Positions 18,377 to 30,687 of a stretch of 64,000 nt of DNA are shown piece by piece (the first letter of the stretch is position 1; the number at the start of each line of letters is the position of its first letter). Location of the stretch: assembly GCA_004010835.2 (NCBI GenBank), contig CP030868.2:1116001-1180000 (forward strand), read 5' to 3'. The DNA comes from Oenococcus sp. UCMA 16435 (lineage in GTDB: Bacteria; Bacillota; Bacilli; Lactobacillales; Lactobacillaceae). The position numbers and the translations under genes are program-made. The notes under the pieces are model-generated. The model ran no database searches. It was given only the letters and a program-made list of their open reading frames with translations, and was not told the origin of the DNA.

Positions 18377-19882
18377 ATGACTGTTGTATTAGGAGTCGAC
18401 TTGGGCACATCAGCTGTCAAAGTCTCAGCTGTGAACAAAGCAGGAAAAATTGTTGCTCAAGAATCTTTTGATTATCCATTGGTACCGCAATTAAAGCCGG
18501 GATATGCCGAACAAAATCCAGAAGACTGGGTAATCGCTACAACTGTTTCAATTGTCAGGCTTATTTTAAATGATGGAATTAACGCTTCTCAAATTGAGGG
18601 CATTAGTTTTTCTGGCCAAATGCATGGCCTCGTTTTACTTGATGAAAATTATAAAGTTTTACGTCCGGCCATTCTGTGGAATGATACAAGAACCAGCGAT
18701 CAGGTTTTGGAAATTAATCGAAAGCTTGGATCGAAATTTGTAGAAATCACTGGTAATAAAGCGCTCGAAGGATTTACTTTGCCGAAAATTCTTTGGGTTA
18801 AAGAAAATGAGCCGGAGATTTTTTCAAAGGTAAAAGTCTTTTTACTGCCAAAAGACTATCTACGCTTTAGAATGACCGATAAAATTTTCACTGATTTTTC
18901 AGATGCGGCTGGGACGGTGGCTCTCAATGTTAGAAAGAAAATATGGTCAAAAGAAATTATCGATGCCTTTGGTCTCCCACAAAGTATTTTTCCTCCCCTG
19001 TTGGAATCAATCGCTTTTGCCGGTAATATTAGCAATAGTTATTCGGAGTTTTCCGGTCTTAGTAAACAAACCAAGGTTTTTGCCGGTGCTGCCGATAACG
19101 CTGCTGGGGCGATTGGTGCCGGAATTTTAAAAACAAATATGGTAATGAGCTCAATTGGTACATCCGGAGTTGTGCTAAAAATTGAACAAGACAAAAATAT
19201 TAATTATCATGGGAAAATACATTTCTTTAATCATGGAATACCTAACCGTTTCTATTCCATGGGCGTTACTTTGGCCGCAGGTTATTCGTTGAGTTGGCTA
19301 AAAAATACTTTTGGAAAAGCCGACAACTTTGATGATTTTGTAAAAAGTGCCAGTAATTCAACTGTTGGTGCCAAAGGCTTGATGTTCACACCCTACATTG
19401 TTGGCGAAAGAACCCCCTATGCCGATGGGGATATTCGTGGAAGTTTCGTTGGAATCGACGGAATTCATCAACGCAGCGACTTTGTTAGGGCAGTTTTAGA
19501 AGGAATTGTTTTCAGTTTTAAAGATATTTTTGTTTTGTATGATCAAATTGGTGCAAATTTTGACACAGTTGTTTCAATAGGCGGCGGCGCTAAAAGCCCT
19601 CTTTGGATGCAAATCCAAGCCGACATCTTTAATAAGAAGGTAATTAGTTTAAAGAATGAGCAAGGCCCTGGGATTGGTGCAGCTATTATTGCAGCGACCG
19701 GGCTTGGCTGGTTTGGCTCTGTTGAAGAAGCCGCCAAGCAATTCATTTCTTTTGGCAAAGAGTATCAACCAAACCCAAAGAACGTTGTAAGATACGAAAG
19801 TTTATATAAAATTTATAAACAGATTTATCCGGCAACTGCCAAGATCAGCCACGAACTTGTTGATTATCGACGTGGCTTGTAA
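18377..19882 (+). CDS. xylB: Xylulokinase
   Basis: FGGY-family kinase that phosphorylates D-xylulose to xylulose 5-phosphate with ATP. Visible motifs: N-terminal phosphate loop GVDLGTSAVKVS, GQMHGLVLLD near 79, DAAGTVALNV near 177, and the C-terminal ATP-side GGGAKSPLWMQIQADIF near 398. At 501 aa it is full length. A clean AAAGGA site precedes the ATG, 66 bp after xylA, so the two are probably one operon. Confidence 0.95.
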   Translation: MTVVLGVDLGTSAVKVSAVNKAGKIVAQESFDYPLVPQLKPGYAEQNPEDWVIATTVSIVRLILNDGINASQIEGISFSGQMHGLVLLDENYKVLRPAILWNDTRTSDQVLEINRKLGSKFVEITGNKALEGFTLPKILWVKENEPEIFSKVKVFLLPKDYLRFRMTDKIFTDFSDAAGTVALNVRKKIWSKEIIDAFGLPQSIFPPLLESIAFAGNISNSYSEFSGLSKQTKVFAGAADNAAGAIGAGILKTNMVMSSIGTSGVVLKIEQDKNINYHGKIHFFNHGIPNRFYSMGVTLAAGYSLSWLKNTFGKADNFDDFVKSASNSTVGAKGLMFTPYIVGERTPYADGDIRGSFVGIDGIHQRSDFVRAVLEGIVFSFKDIFVLYDQIGANFDTVVSIGGGAKSPLWMQIQADIFNKKVISLKNEQGPGIGAAIIAATGLGWFGSVEEAAKQFISFGKEYQPNPKNVVRYESLYKIYKQIYPATAKISHELVDYRRGL

Positions 19883-20038
19883 TTGAAAGCTTGATTTATA
19901 TAATAATTAATTTTTATTTTTAGTTTGTTAGATTTAATTTCGAAATAATTTGAAAAATGACTAACCAACAAGAAGAATTGGTCATTTAATTCTCATAGGC
20001 AGTTTTTCATTTCTTTGGTGGCTTTTATTAATTTTTAT

Positions 20039-20052
20039 TGAAAGCGCTTTCA
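20039..20052. promoter_or_regulatory. cre site before the xylose symporter
   Basis: TGAAAGCGCTTTCA is a perfect palindrome matching the cre consensus at every position (within the 16-bp palindrome 20038-20053). It lies 101 bp before the symporter start in the otherwise gene-free stretch 19883-20152, which also has an imperfect hairpin near 19956-19989. Confidence 0.8.
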
Positions 20053-20152
20053 AAATATAAACAATTTATGTCAATTAAATATTGAATAATTTTATGTTTT
20101 GTGAACTTTGTTTTATATATTTAGGCATCTAAATTAAAAAAAGGAGTACAAA

Positions 20153-21532
20153 TTGAAAAACAAATCAAAAATTTCAACTGGGTTTATTTATTCTTTTGGT
20201 GCACTTGGTGGTTTGCTATTTGGCTACGACACTGGAGTTATTTCTGGTGCTATTCTGTTTATTCAAAAACAAATGTCACTTAACGCATGGGCCGAAGGAT
20301 GGGTCGTTAGTGCAGTATTGCTAGGTGCGGTATTAGGTGCAGCTTTAATTGGCCCGTCATCTGATAAATTTGGTCGTCGCAAATTATTATTGTTGTCGGC
20401 TATTATATTCCTTATCGGTGCTTTAGGCTCTGCTTTTTCGCCTGAATTTTGGACCTTAATAGTTTCACGGATAATATTAGGAATGGCTGTTGGAGCTGCT
20501 TCAGCGCTAATACCAACGTATTTATCTGAATTAGCACCCGCTGATAAACGTGGGACGGTTTCAAGCTTATTCCAATTAATGGTTATGAGCGGGATTTTGC
20601 TAGCATATATAACTAATTATTCTTTTTCTGGGTTTTATACTGGATGGCGTTGGATGCTTGGTTTTGCGGCTATCCCTGCTGTAATTTTATTTCTTGGAGG
20701 TTTACTACTTCCCGAGAGTCCACGATTTTTGGTCAAAATTGGAAAAATCGATGAAGCTCGATCAGTTCTTGATAATATGAATAAGCATAATACTCAAGCT
20801 GTTGAAATTGAATTGAAACAAATTCGAGAGCAAGCCGCAATTAAGTCTGGACGATATAAAGAACTTTTTAGCAAGACCATTCGTCCTTCTTTAATTATTG
20901 GTGTTGGCTTAGCAATTTTTCAACAAGTAATGGGTTGTAATACTGTTCTATATTACGCGCCAACAATTTTAACTAAAGTTGGTTTTGGTGTTTCCGCTGC
21001 GCTACTGGCACATATAGGTATTGGTATATTCAATGTTATCGTTACTGCTATTGCAGTTTCCATAATGGATAAAATTGACCGTAAAAAAATGCTTATTTAT
21101 GGTGCTATGGGTATGGGCATTTCCTTATTTGTTATGAGCTTCGCTATGAAGTATTCTGGTTCTTCGGCTGCCGCGGTTATCGCCCTTGTGGCTCTCACGA
21201 TTTATATTGCTTTCTTCTCCGCGACTTGGGGTCCAGTAATGTGGGTTATGATTGGAGAAGTTTTCCCATTAAACATTCGCGGATTAGGCAATTCTTTTTC
21301 GAGTGTCATTAATTGGGCAGCCAACCTTGCAGTTTCGTTAACTTTTCCTTCACTACTTGATTTCTTTGGAACAGGTAGTCTGTTTATTGGTTATGGAGCA
21401 CTTTGCTTTCTTTCCATTTGGTTTGTGCACAGTGAAGTCTTCGAAACTCGGAATCGTTCATTGGAAGAAATCGAAGCAACTTTACGTTCTAAAGCTGGTA
21501 AACCAGAACCAGGCTTTGAAAATGCTCAATAA
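20153..21532 (+). CDS. xylT: Sugar:H+ symporter, probable D-xylose transporter
   Basis: 459-aa MFS sugar-porter with 12 predicted helices. Family signatures are present: DKFGRRKLL after helix 2, PESPRFLVK between helices 6 and 7 (near 184), DKIDRKKML after helix 8 and GPVMWVMIGEVFPLNIRG near 365. It uses a TTG start after a strong AAAGGAG. Position after xylAB and the cre site make xylose the most likely substrate; related proteins carry arabinose or galactose. Confidence 0.88.
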   Translation: MKNKSKISTGFIYSFGALGGLLFGYDTGVISGAILFIQKQMSLNAWAEGWVVSAVLLGAVLGAALIGPSSDKFGRRKLLLLSAIIFLIGALGSAFSPEFWTLIVSRIILGMAVGAASALIPTYLSELAPADKRGTVSSLFQLMVMSGILLAYITNYSFSGFYTGWRWMLGFAAIPAVILFLGGLLLPESPRFLVKIGKIDEARSVLDNMNKHNTQAVEIELKQIREQAAIKSGRYKELFSKTIRPSLIIGVGLAIFQQVMGCNTVLYYAPTILTKVGFGVSAALLAHIGIGIFNVIVTAIAVSIMDKIDRKKMLIYGAMGMGISLFVMSFAMKYSGSSAAAVIALVALTIYIAFFSATWGPVMWVMIGEVFPLNIRGLGNSFSSVINWAANLAVSLTFPSLLDFFGTGSLFIGYGALCFLSIWFVHSEVFETRNRSLEEIEATLRSKAGKPEPGFENAQ

Positions 21533-21626
21533 TTAAATTATTTATCATTTTAAAAATAAATGGTACTTAAAAATCTTTTTATTTAAATATTCTTCCTTAA
21601 GTATCTTTGAAAATATTCATGTTATT

Positions 21627-21661
21627 CCGTATAAATTGATTTTATTGTTTATACGGTTTTT
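21627..21661 (+). terminator. Terminator after the xylose symporter
   Basis: A 9-bp perfect stem CCGTATAAA (21627-21635) / TTTATACGG (21648-21656) is followed by TTTTT. It closes the xylose region before galM. Confidence 0.85.
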
Positions 21662-21697
21662 GTAGGCGGGCTTCATCCACCAAGGAAGCCTGCCTAC
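21662..21697 (+). promoter_or_regulatory. Long hairpin in the galM leader
   Basis: A 13-bp stem GTAGGCGGGCTTC / GAAGCCTGCCTAC (one G-U pair) with a 10-base loop lies directly after the preceding terminator and 41 bases before the galM start. No T-tract follows, so it is not an ordinary terminator. Confidence 0.45.
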
Positions 21698-21737
21698 TTC
21701 CCCTTGTTCTATTTCAATCATTCAAAGGAGTTCACTA

Positions 21738-22186
21738 ATGCGTACACTAGAAACAGATTTCGGCCAATACAAAAAACAAAGAGTCGTCAAATATACTTTA
21801 GAGAACCAGTCCGGCACCAGGATCAGTGTTTTAAACTTTGCCGGCATCTGGCAGGAGTTTTCGGTTTTAAAAAAAGGACAAAGAAGACAACTATTGTTAC
21901 AGGGCGACAGGATTAAAGACTATATAAATAACGACTTGTATTTAAACCGGGTGATTGCCCGCACGGCCGGCAGAATCGATCAGGCCCGTTTTGTTTTAAA
22001 GCAAAAGTTGATCCAAACGCTGCCAAACGAAGAGGCTAATTCCCTGCATGGCGGTCCAAAAGGTTTTGCTCAGCAGTTCTTTAACGTAACCGTCAATCAA
22101 GAGCAGGGACAGATTATCTTAAAAAAGACTTTAAGCGAAACGGATGATTCCTTTCCTGGTACTTTAGAATTAACAGTCAGCTATAC
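21738..22186 (+). pseudogene. galM: Aldose 1-epimerase, 5' half, interrupted by island
   Basis: N-terminal 149 codons of a galactose mutarotase. The family stretch NSLHGGPKGFAQQFF (catalytic-region Asn and His) is near residue 97, and the frame runs well to ELTVSY. There it meets a plasmid topB fragment and would add about 30 unrelated residues before a stop at 22280. The 3' half resumes at 37278. Joining 21738-22186 to 37278-37854 gives exactly 1026 bases, 341 codons plus stop, the normal family length, with the frame kept. GGAG precedes the start. Confidence 0.92.
22180..22186 (+). repeat. Left 7-bp direct repeat at island edge
   Basis: GCTATAC at the point where galM homology ends. The same 7 bases occur at 37271-37277 where galM resumes; only one copy fits into the restored gene. 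Confidence 0.8.
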
Positions 22187-23158
22187 TCAATTGGTCGCGT
22201 GCAGACGCCAACCTTGTATATGGTCTATCAAAGAGACCAGGCAATCAAAAACTTTAAGCCGGAGCCCTATTTTGAACTAAATGCTGAAATTCTTGCTAAT
22301 CAGCAAAAATTCGTCGCAAAATTAGACCCCTATCAGCGATTTAAAGACGAAGCAGGGCTAATGACATTCATGCGAGCTAAACACGTTCATAAAGGCTCGC
22401 AGGACGGTTTAATCAAGGACGTCCAAAAACAAGGCAAAAAGCGTGCTAGTCCCCAACTATTCTCACTATCCAGTCTCCAAAGTGCCATGAATAAACGTTA
22501 TCACGCCAGTGCCAGCCAAACCTTAGCGGCCATTCAAAGTTTATATGAAGCCAAGTTGCTGAGTTATCCCCGAACGGATTGTGCTTATATCACTGATGAA
22601 GAATTTGATTATTTAGTGGCTAATCTGACGAAGTATCTGGGTTTGGTCTCTAAGCCAGTCGCTTTAACCAATACCACTCCGAACAAACGCTATGTTGATG
22701 GGAAAAAAGTTGAAGAACACTATGCCATTATTATGACTAAAGTCGTGCCGACGAAAGAGAAACTAGCCAGCTTGCCTAAATTACAGCAACAAGTCTATGA
22801 CCTGGTTTTAAGGACGACGTTAGCGATGTTTGCTGACCCGTACGAGTACGAAGAAACCACCATTGTTACCCAAGTCGGCGATGCTAATTTTAAAGCAACC
22901 GGTAAGGTCCCAACTAAGCAAGGTTAGCAAGCATTATTTGATGAAAACAAAGCCGACCAGCAAGAAGCAGCCACCCTACCGATTGTTCACCAAGGCGACC
23001 AAGTTCCAGCGAATCTGCAAACGCCGCAAAAAGAAACGACACCACCGGTGCCCTTTACCGAAGGAACCCTGATTACGGCCATGAAGACTGCCGGCAAAAC
23101 GCTTGATGATGAAGCAGCCATTGACGGTACAATAAGAGCTCTGTTTGAACAGGCTTAA
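22187..23158 (+). pseudogene. topB: DNA topoisomerase III fragment (plasmid type)
   Basis: Internal and C-terminal remains of a type IA topoisomerase. The frame enters at the island edge with SIGRVQTPTLYMVYQRD, a core motif of the family, and continues with LLSYPRTDCAYITDEEF, which holds the catalytic-Tyr context (YPRTD), then KKVEEHYAIIMT. A TAG at 22925-22927 interrupts it where Trp is expected; after the stop the same frame continues with PFTEGTLITAMKTAGK. The N-terminal Toprim domain is missing and the C-terminus is cut. An in-frame GTG at 22199 gives a 242-aa ORF that would be inactive. Confidence 0.85.
22272..22345 (+). repeat. 74-bp inverted repeat, left copy (topB)
   Basis: This part of topB recurs in opposite orientation at 36153-36226 with 72 of 74 bases identical (two mismatches, near 22292-22294). 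Confidence 0.9.
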
Positions 23159-23159
23159 G

Positions 23160-23540
23160 GTACAAGGTATTAGGTTTAGCAGTTTTTCGGTCATGAATAA
23201 ACGCATTTTGTTTAATAGCATCTAGCAATTTACTACCAATACTATATCCTTGATATTTAGGATCTACCGCAATCGTAAAAATTATTTAATTGCCTCCTTC
23301 GGACAAATTATCCGGGGTCTTTTCATACATCCAATCTTCAACGTATTTTTCTTTTATCGCTGGTCCTACAACAAAACCCGCTACTTGATCATCAATTCTG
23401 GCAACTAGAAAAGTAGTCGACAATTTATTAATTCGATCCTGATATTGTTCTTTAGTTCCTGCTTCTTCAACTGTGAAACCTAAACGTTCAATCCTTAGAA
23501 TCTCTGATAAATCTGCTTGTGTTGCATTAGTTATTTCCAT
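23160..23540 (-). pseudogene. GNAT acetyltransferase with premature stop
   Basis: The frame begins MEITNATQADLSEILRIE, a GNAT start, and contains DQVAGFVVGP, the central strand. A TAA at 23286-23288 stops it after 84 codons, but the same frame continues with IIFTIAVDPKYQGYSIGSKL, which holds the acetyl-CoA-binding Q/RxxGxG/A-type loop. So a single nonsense change (probably CAA to TAA) broke the gene. The C-terminal end is lost at the junction with topB near 23160. It is convergent with topB. Confidence 0.8.
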
Positions 23541-23581
23541 TTAAAAGCCTCATCTCTTGTATAGTTTGATTATATTAATCC

Positions 23582-23621
23582 AAAAACAAAAGTCGCCCTA
23601 AAAAGGACGACTTTTGTTTTT

Positions 23622-23622
<1 letters not shown>
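23582..23622. terminator. Strong bidirectional terminator
   Basis: A stem of about 17 bp with one mismatch, built on ACAAAAGTCG / CGACTTTTGT with A- and T-tracts on both sides. It terminates the beta-glucoside operon on minus; the T-tract on plus would also stop reads from the left. Confidence 0.9.
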
Positions 23623-26965
<3,343 letters not shown>

Positions 26966-27000
26966 GATCACATCTCCTATATTTTTCAGGCAAATTCTTA

Positions 27001-27020
27001 ATATAAGCGCTTTCTTTTAT
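27001..27020. promoter_or_regulatory. cre-like sequence before bglP
   Basis: On minus, AGAAAGCGCTTATA shares the AAAGCGCTT core with cre but misses two fixed positions. It lies between the leader terminator and bglP, so it could act as a CcpA roadblock. Confidence 0.3.
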
Positions 27021-27025
27021 GCAAT

Positions 27026-27070
27026 AAAAAAAGACCCAATCCGTTTTCCTTGTAGAAAACTAATTAGGTC
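27026..27070 (-). terminator. Leader terminator controlled by antitermination
   Basis: On minus, GACCTAATTAGTTTTC pairs imperfectly with GAAAACGGATTGGGTC over a 6-base loop, followed by TTTTTTT. It lies between licT and bglP and overlaps the RAT element at its 5' base, the arrangement used by BglG/LicT systems. Confidence 0.88.
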
Positions 27071-27096
27071 ATGCTCGTATTTACGATAACACCCTT
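27064..27096 (-). promoter_or_regulatory. RAT (ribonucleic antiterminator) site
   Basis: On minus the sequence starts AAAGGGTGTTATCGTAAA and ends ACGAGCATGACCTAA, a short imperfect hairpin whose 3' side is the 5' side of the terminator stem. This fits the LicT/BglG RNA target, with GGNTGTTA on the left and GCATGACC on the right. Confidence 0.8.
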
Positions 27097-27112
27097 TTAT
27101 AATTTAAAAATT

Positions 27113-27955
27113 CTAAAGATTCTTTACTAATCTACTAATATGAACTGTTAAATACAACAATTCCGAACCCGCGATAGTAAAGTTATATTTTTCTGAGATA
27201 TATTCTTTTATCTTTTTAGAACACTTATATGGTTCAGCATATCTATGTTCCAATGTTTCTAATAGATCATCGTCGTCTTCATCATCATAATGCTTACCTT
27301 GTAAGATTCTTTGTGCAAAGAATTTTAGATGAGTAATGAAACGATAATAATTAAGTGACTGCTCATCAAACTCGGTATGAAAATAATCTTTAACAATATC
27401 TTCGCACTCTTTGATTATTTTGGTAATCTCATATGCTTGATTCTGTTCTGAATTATCCTCACTTTCTGCATTAACAAAATGAATAGCGATAAAAGCAGCT
27501 TCATCATCAGCTAAATTAACTTTCTGAGATTCGTTGATTACCTCAACCGCTTTACTACCAACTGAAAATTCATCCGGATAGAAACGTGCTATGTCCCACT
27601 TCAATGGATTACTCAAGAATATTCCATCACGGGCACGCTTCACAGCCATATGAATATGATCTGTTAAATTAACATAAACAATCTCATTTAGCCTTTTACC
27701 AAGTTTCATCTTGGCAAGATTGATAATTCTTTCAGCAATTTCAATTTGATCCATTGGTACATCAATGACCAAATCGGTAAACTTATTCATTACTTCTTTA
27801 TTCTTGAGAAATAAAGTTTTTTCTACTTTTGAAATCTCAACTGAGTCACCAGTTTTTTTCCCAAAGGCTATTCCTGGACCCATTACAAGAACATCAACGC
27901 CATCATGATTCTCTGCAATCGCTGCATTATTATTAAGTGTGCGTTTGATCTTCAA
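27113..27955 (-). CDS. licT: BglG/LicT family transcription antiterminator
   Basis: RNA-binding antiterminator. The N-terminal CAT domain (KIKRTLNNNAAIAE...GPGIAFGKK) is followed by PRD1 (His in DHIHMAVKR near 100 and in the FIAIHFVNAE stretch near 160) and PRD2 (HLKFFAQRI near 210, LTVHISRL near the end). The PTS phosphorylates these His residues to set activity. A TTG start at 27955, five bases after AGGGGTG, gives the usual start KIKRT and 280 aa; a TTG six codons earlier has no good site. It faces its own RAT-terminator target downstream. Confidence 0.93.
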   Translation of the reverse strand: MKIKRTLNNNAAIAENHDGVDVLVMGPGIAFGKKTGDSVEISKVEKTLFLKNKEVMNKFTDLVIDVPMDQIEIAERIINLAKMKLGKRLNEIVYVNLTDHIHMAVKRARDGIFLSNPLKWDIARFYPDEFSVGSKAVEVINESQKVNLADDEAAFIAIHFVNAESEDNSEQNQAYEITKIIKECEDIVKDYFHTEFDEQSLNYYRFITHLKFFAQRILQGKHYDDEDDDDLLETLEHRYAEPYKCSKKIKEYISEKYNFTIAGSELLYLTVHISRLVKNL

Positions 27956-28197
27956 GTGGTCACCCCTATTCAAAAAAATAACTTAATAATCTCAAATATT
28001 TAGGAAATAAGTCATGCTCAATTAGTAAATCGATAACACCTTATTTATAATACCTATTATTTTATATTGCTAATGCTTACTAAATGTATTACACGCAATA
28101 CTGAAAGTTATTGTAGTTATTAATGTATGCGTTGTCAACTAGAAAAATAATGGACCCATATCAAAAACAAATTTTATTTGCACTAAAAACTGGTTTA

Positions 28198-29236
28198 TGG
28201 TAGATTGCAAATTTAATCCGAATTTTTGGACAAATTTGTCAGCATAACCCGATAAGGTGTTTGCCAGTCAAGTATTTTAAGTGGCCTCTGATTAATTTCG
28301 AGTAAGGTGGTTTTCAAGCCTTGAGCACTAATGTGCTCAAAATAAGTCCCTTTAGGATAAAAATAACGTAAATTCCGATTAAAGCGTTCATTACTACCAC
28401 GTTCAGCTGGCGTATAAGCATGGCAGTAATAGGTCTTAATACCATATTGTGATTCAAGTGATACTAGCCCACTAAACTCAGTGCCACGGTCCACAGTAAA
28501 GCTGTGCACCGGACCATTATTAGGAACTTAGTTAGTGCTTCATTAACAGTCGCTGTCGTCCGATCTTTTAACCGGTATGCCCAAAGGAACCGTGATTTGC
28601 GATCGATTAAAGTTAATAAAACTGCCTTACTATGCCCACGAGGACCAACGACTGTATCTAGTTCAAAATCGCCGATGCGATTACGTTGATTAATCATCAT
28701 GGGACGCTGTTCAATTGATCGCCCCAAAGATTGATTATATTTGGATCGTTGGTCAACGTTACGCCGTTGGCGTACGCCATGTTCAGGTAGATCATTCAAG
28801 GAGAAACCAATTCTCCCCTGATTTAGCCAATTATAAATAGATTTAGTAGCTAGTTTAAATTCGTGAGCAATCATTCCTGGTGACCAGCTTAGACGTAAAT
28901 GGTTGAGAATTTTTTGCTTTAACTCATCGCTCAGCTTAGTTTTCCGACCACATCGTGATCGCTTGTATTCGGCATCTGTTTGTGCTAATTCAGCCTGATA
29001 AGGTTGACATCGAGATAATTCATAAGAAATTGTTGACGGTGATCGGTTCAGCCGAACGCCCATTTGGATATTGGACAGCCCTAGTTCACAAAAGGTTTCG
29101 ATTTTAATTCGTTCGGAATAGGTTATACTAGACAAAAGATCAGCTCCTAAAAGATGGGTTTTGTGGTAAACACCATTTTAAAGGAAGCTGATCTTTTTTG
29201 TCCGAACAGCGTTCGGATTAATTTTACAATCTACCA
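28198..29236. mobile_element. IS30-family insertion sequence
   Basis: Inverted ends TGGTAGATTGCAAATTTAAT (left) and its near-complement (right, ending ACAATCTACCA at 29236) delimit 1039 bp. The transposase is on minus and frameshifted. The right end abuts the start codon of an IS3-family orfA, so IS30 seems to have landed at the IS3 upstream end. No obvious target duplication remains. Confidence 0.88.
28213..29135 (-). pseudogene. IS30 transposase, frameshifted
   Basis: N-terminal HTH (ERIKIETFCELGLSNIQMG) and the catalytic core with first Asp in FELDTVVGPRGHSK, second Asp in FTVDRGTEFSG and Glu in TPAERGSNERFNR. A one-base shift near 28510, between residues KFL and NGPVHSF, splits the frame, so the two pieces (28464-29135 and 28213-28509) overlap. 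Functional transposase is unlikely without frame restoration. Confidence 0.88.
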
Positions 29237-30303
29237 TGAAATATTATTCAGATGAATTTAAAAACAACATCGTTAAGCTTTATCACAATGAAAATCGTTC
29301 AAAGAAATCCTTAGCCAATGAATATGGGGTTCATCCAACCACCATCAGTCATTGGATCAAGCGGGCCAAATTAGTTGAACTACCTGACGGTGGCGTAACG
29401 AGTGTTGAAGCCCTCAAGCAACTACAGAAAGAAAACCAGCAGTTAAAAGAAGAAAATGAAATTTTAAAAGCAGCGGCGGTGTTACTGGGAAGGCATTAGG
29501 CAAAGTTAAAGCCATAGACTTTATCAACGAACAATTATGTAAACACCGCCTCTGGATAATCTTGAAAGCCTTAGGGCTTTCTAAAAGTACGTATTATCAT
29601 TGGAAACACTATCAGACAAGTCGTCATGATAAACAAGATACGATTTTAAAAAGCTAGATCTTTGAAATTTGGAAAAATAATTATAAAGCCTATGGGTACC
29701 CTCGGATCACAATTGCCATGAGAAGACTTGGTGTAGTCATTGGCCCCAATCGTGTCTACCGATTAATGCAGGAGTTAGGCATTCGATCACTAATGGGGCG
29801 GCGTTTTAAGAAGCCAGGCACTCATGTAGATTATTCTCAACGGCCTAACTTGATTAAGAACCATCCAATCGGAACTATTTGGCGTGCTGACATAACCTAC
29901 CTAGAACTAAGACCAGGCACTTGGGTTTATCTAAGTACCATCTTTGACCAAGCTAGTAAGCAAATCATCGCTTTCAACATTGGCAGGGAGATGGCATCGA
30001 AACTGATTATTAAGACATTGTTGCAAGCCTTGAGCAGGGCTTCTAAGCCAACCTTTTTGCACTCTGATATGGGTTCACAATACACCAGTATTGCTTATGA
30101 AGGCCTGTTAAAGCGGCACCTGATTAGGCATTCATATTCCAAACAAGGTTATCCATATGATAACGGTCCGCTCGAAGCTTTCCATTCGCTACTTAAACGA
30201 GAATTTATTTTTCAAACACGTTTTACTAGTTTTGAGGACTTAGTCCTCAGAGTTGAAAATTACATTAACTGGTATAACACCGAAAGAATTAGGATAAACG
30301 GCT
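29236..30303 (+). pseudogene. IS3-family orfA/orfB transposase, degraded
   Basis: orfA (29236-29499, 87 aa) carries the HTH and leucine-zipper region. orfB lies in the -1 frame, as in IS3 elements made by programmed frameshifting, and shows the DDE core: RADITYLEL, FLHSDMGSQY and NGPLEAFHSLLKRE. A TAG at 29655-29657 interrupts orfB near its start, and the C-terminus stops early at 30303. The 5' end of the IS was lost or displaced by IS30. It is inactive as it stands. Confidence 0.85.
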
Positions 30304-30340
30304 AATTTTTTTAGTACCAAAACTTGACGTAGGAGCACTT

Positions 30341-30394
30341 TTTAACAAAAGCAGATCCCGCCATACCTGTAGCACCAATAACAAATACTTTCAT
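30341..30394 (-). pseudogene. 5' remnant of an NAD(P)-binding oxidoreductase
   Basis: After a good GGAGG, an ATG at 30394 starts MKVFVIGATGMAGSAFVK, a Rossmann GxxGxxG start, and then runs into the right end of the IS3 element. It is divergent from the intact Rossmann gene at 30688. The rest of the gene is gone. Confidence 0.7.
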
Positions 30395-30595
30395 AGCTAA
30401 TACCTCCTAATATCTTATTTAGTGTCTATGATGTTACTACAAAAATAACACTTTTTACAATATTTAAAAACATCAACAAAATCTTGGAGGCATTAGAATC
30501 TTGTTCAAGTGTGCCTAAATTCGGCAATAAAGAGTGTAAAAAGTCAAAATTGTAAATTTTAATTATTTTGAAAATAAAGGTTATGACCATAAAGC

Positions 30596-30626
30596 TTGAC
30601 TTGGAGTCCAGTCTAAGGAATAGACT
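30596..30626 (+). promoter_or_regulatory. MerR-type promoter before the NAD(P)-binding gene
   Basis: -35 TTGACT (30596-30601) and -10 TAGACT (30621-30626) are separated by 19 bp, the long spacer typical of MerR-activated promoters. The spacer holds the dyad CTTGGAGT-CC-AGTCTAAG (30600-30617). Confidence 0.65.
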
Positions 30627-30687
30627 GAAGTTGGATATGAGGAAGTAGTAGTTATATCTTAATTATTAATTTCAAGGAGGAGTAGTT

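Noticed and set aside
19956..19989. Terminator after xylB
   Set aside because: The stem AATGAC / GTCATT with CCAA / TTGG is interrupted by three unpaired bases and lacks a T-tract; left as uncertain.
22199..22927. Intact small topoisomerase gene
   Set aside because: It lacks the Toprim domain and ends at a nonsense codon with coding sense after it.
28141..28197. Left inverted end of the IS3 element
   Set aside because: Only a short GTCAA-type similarity to the right end is seen, too little to call.
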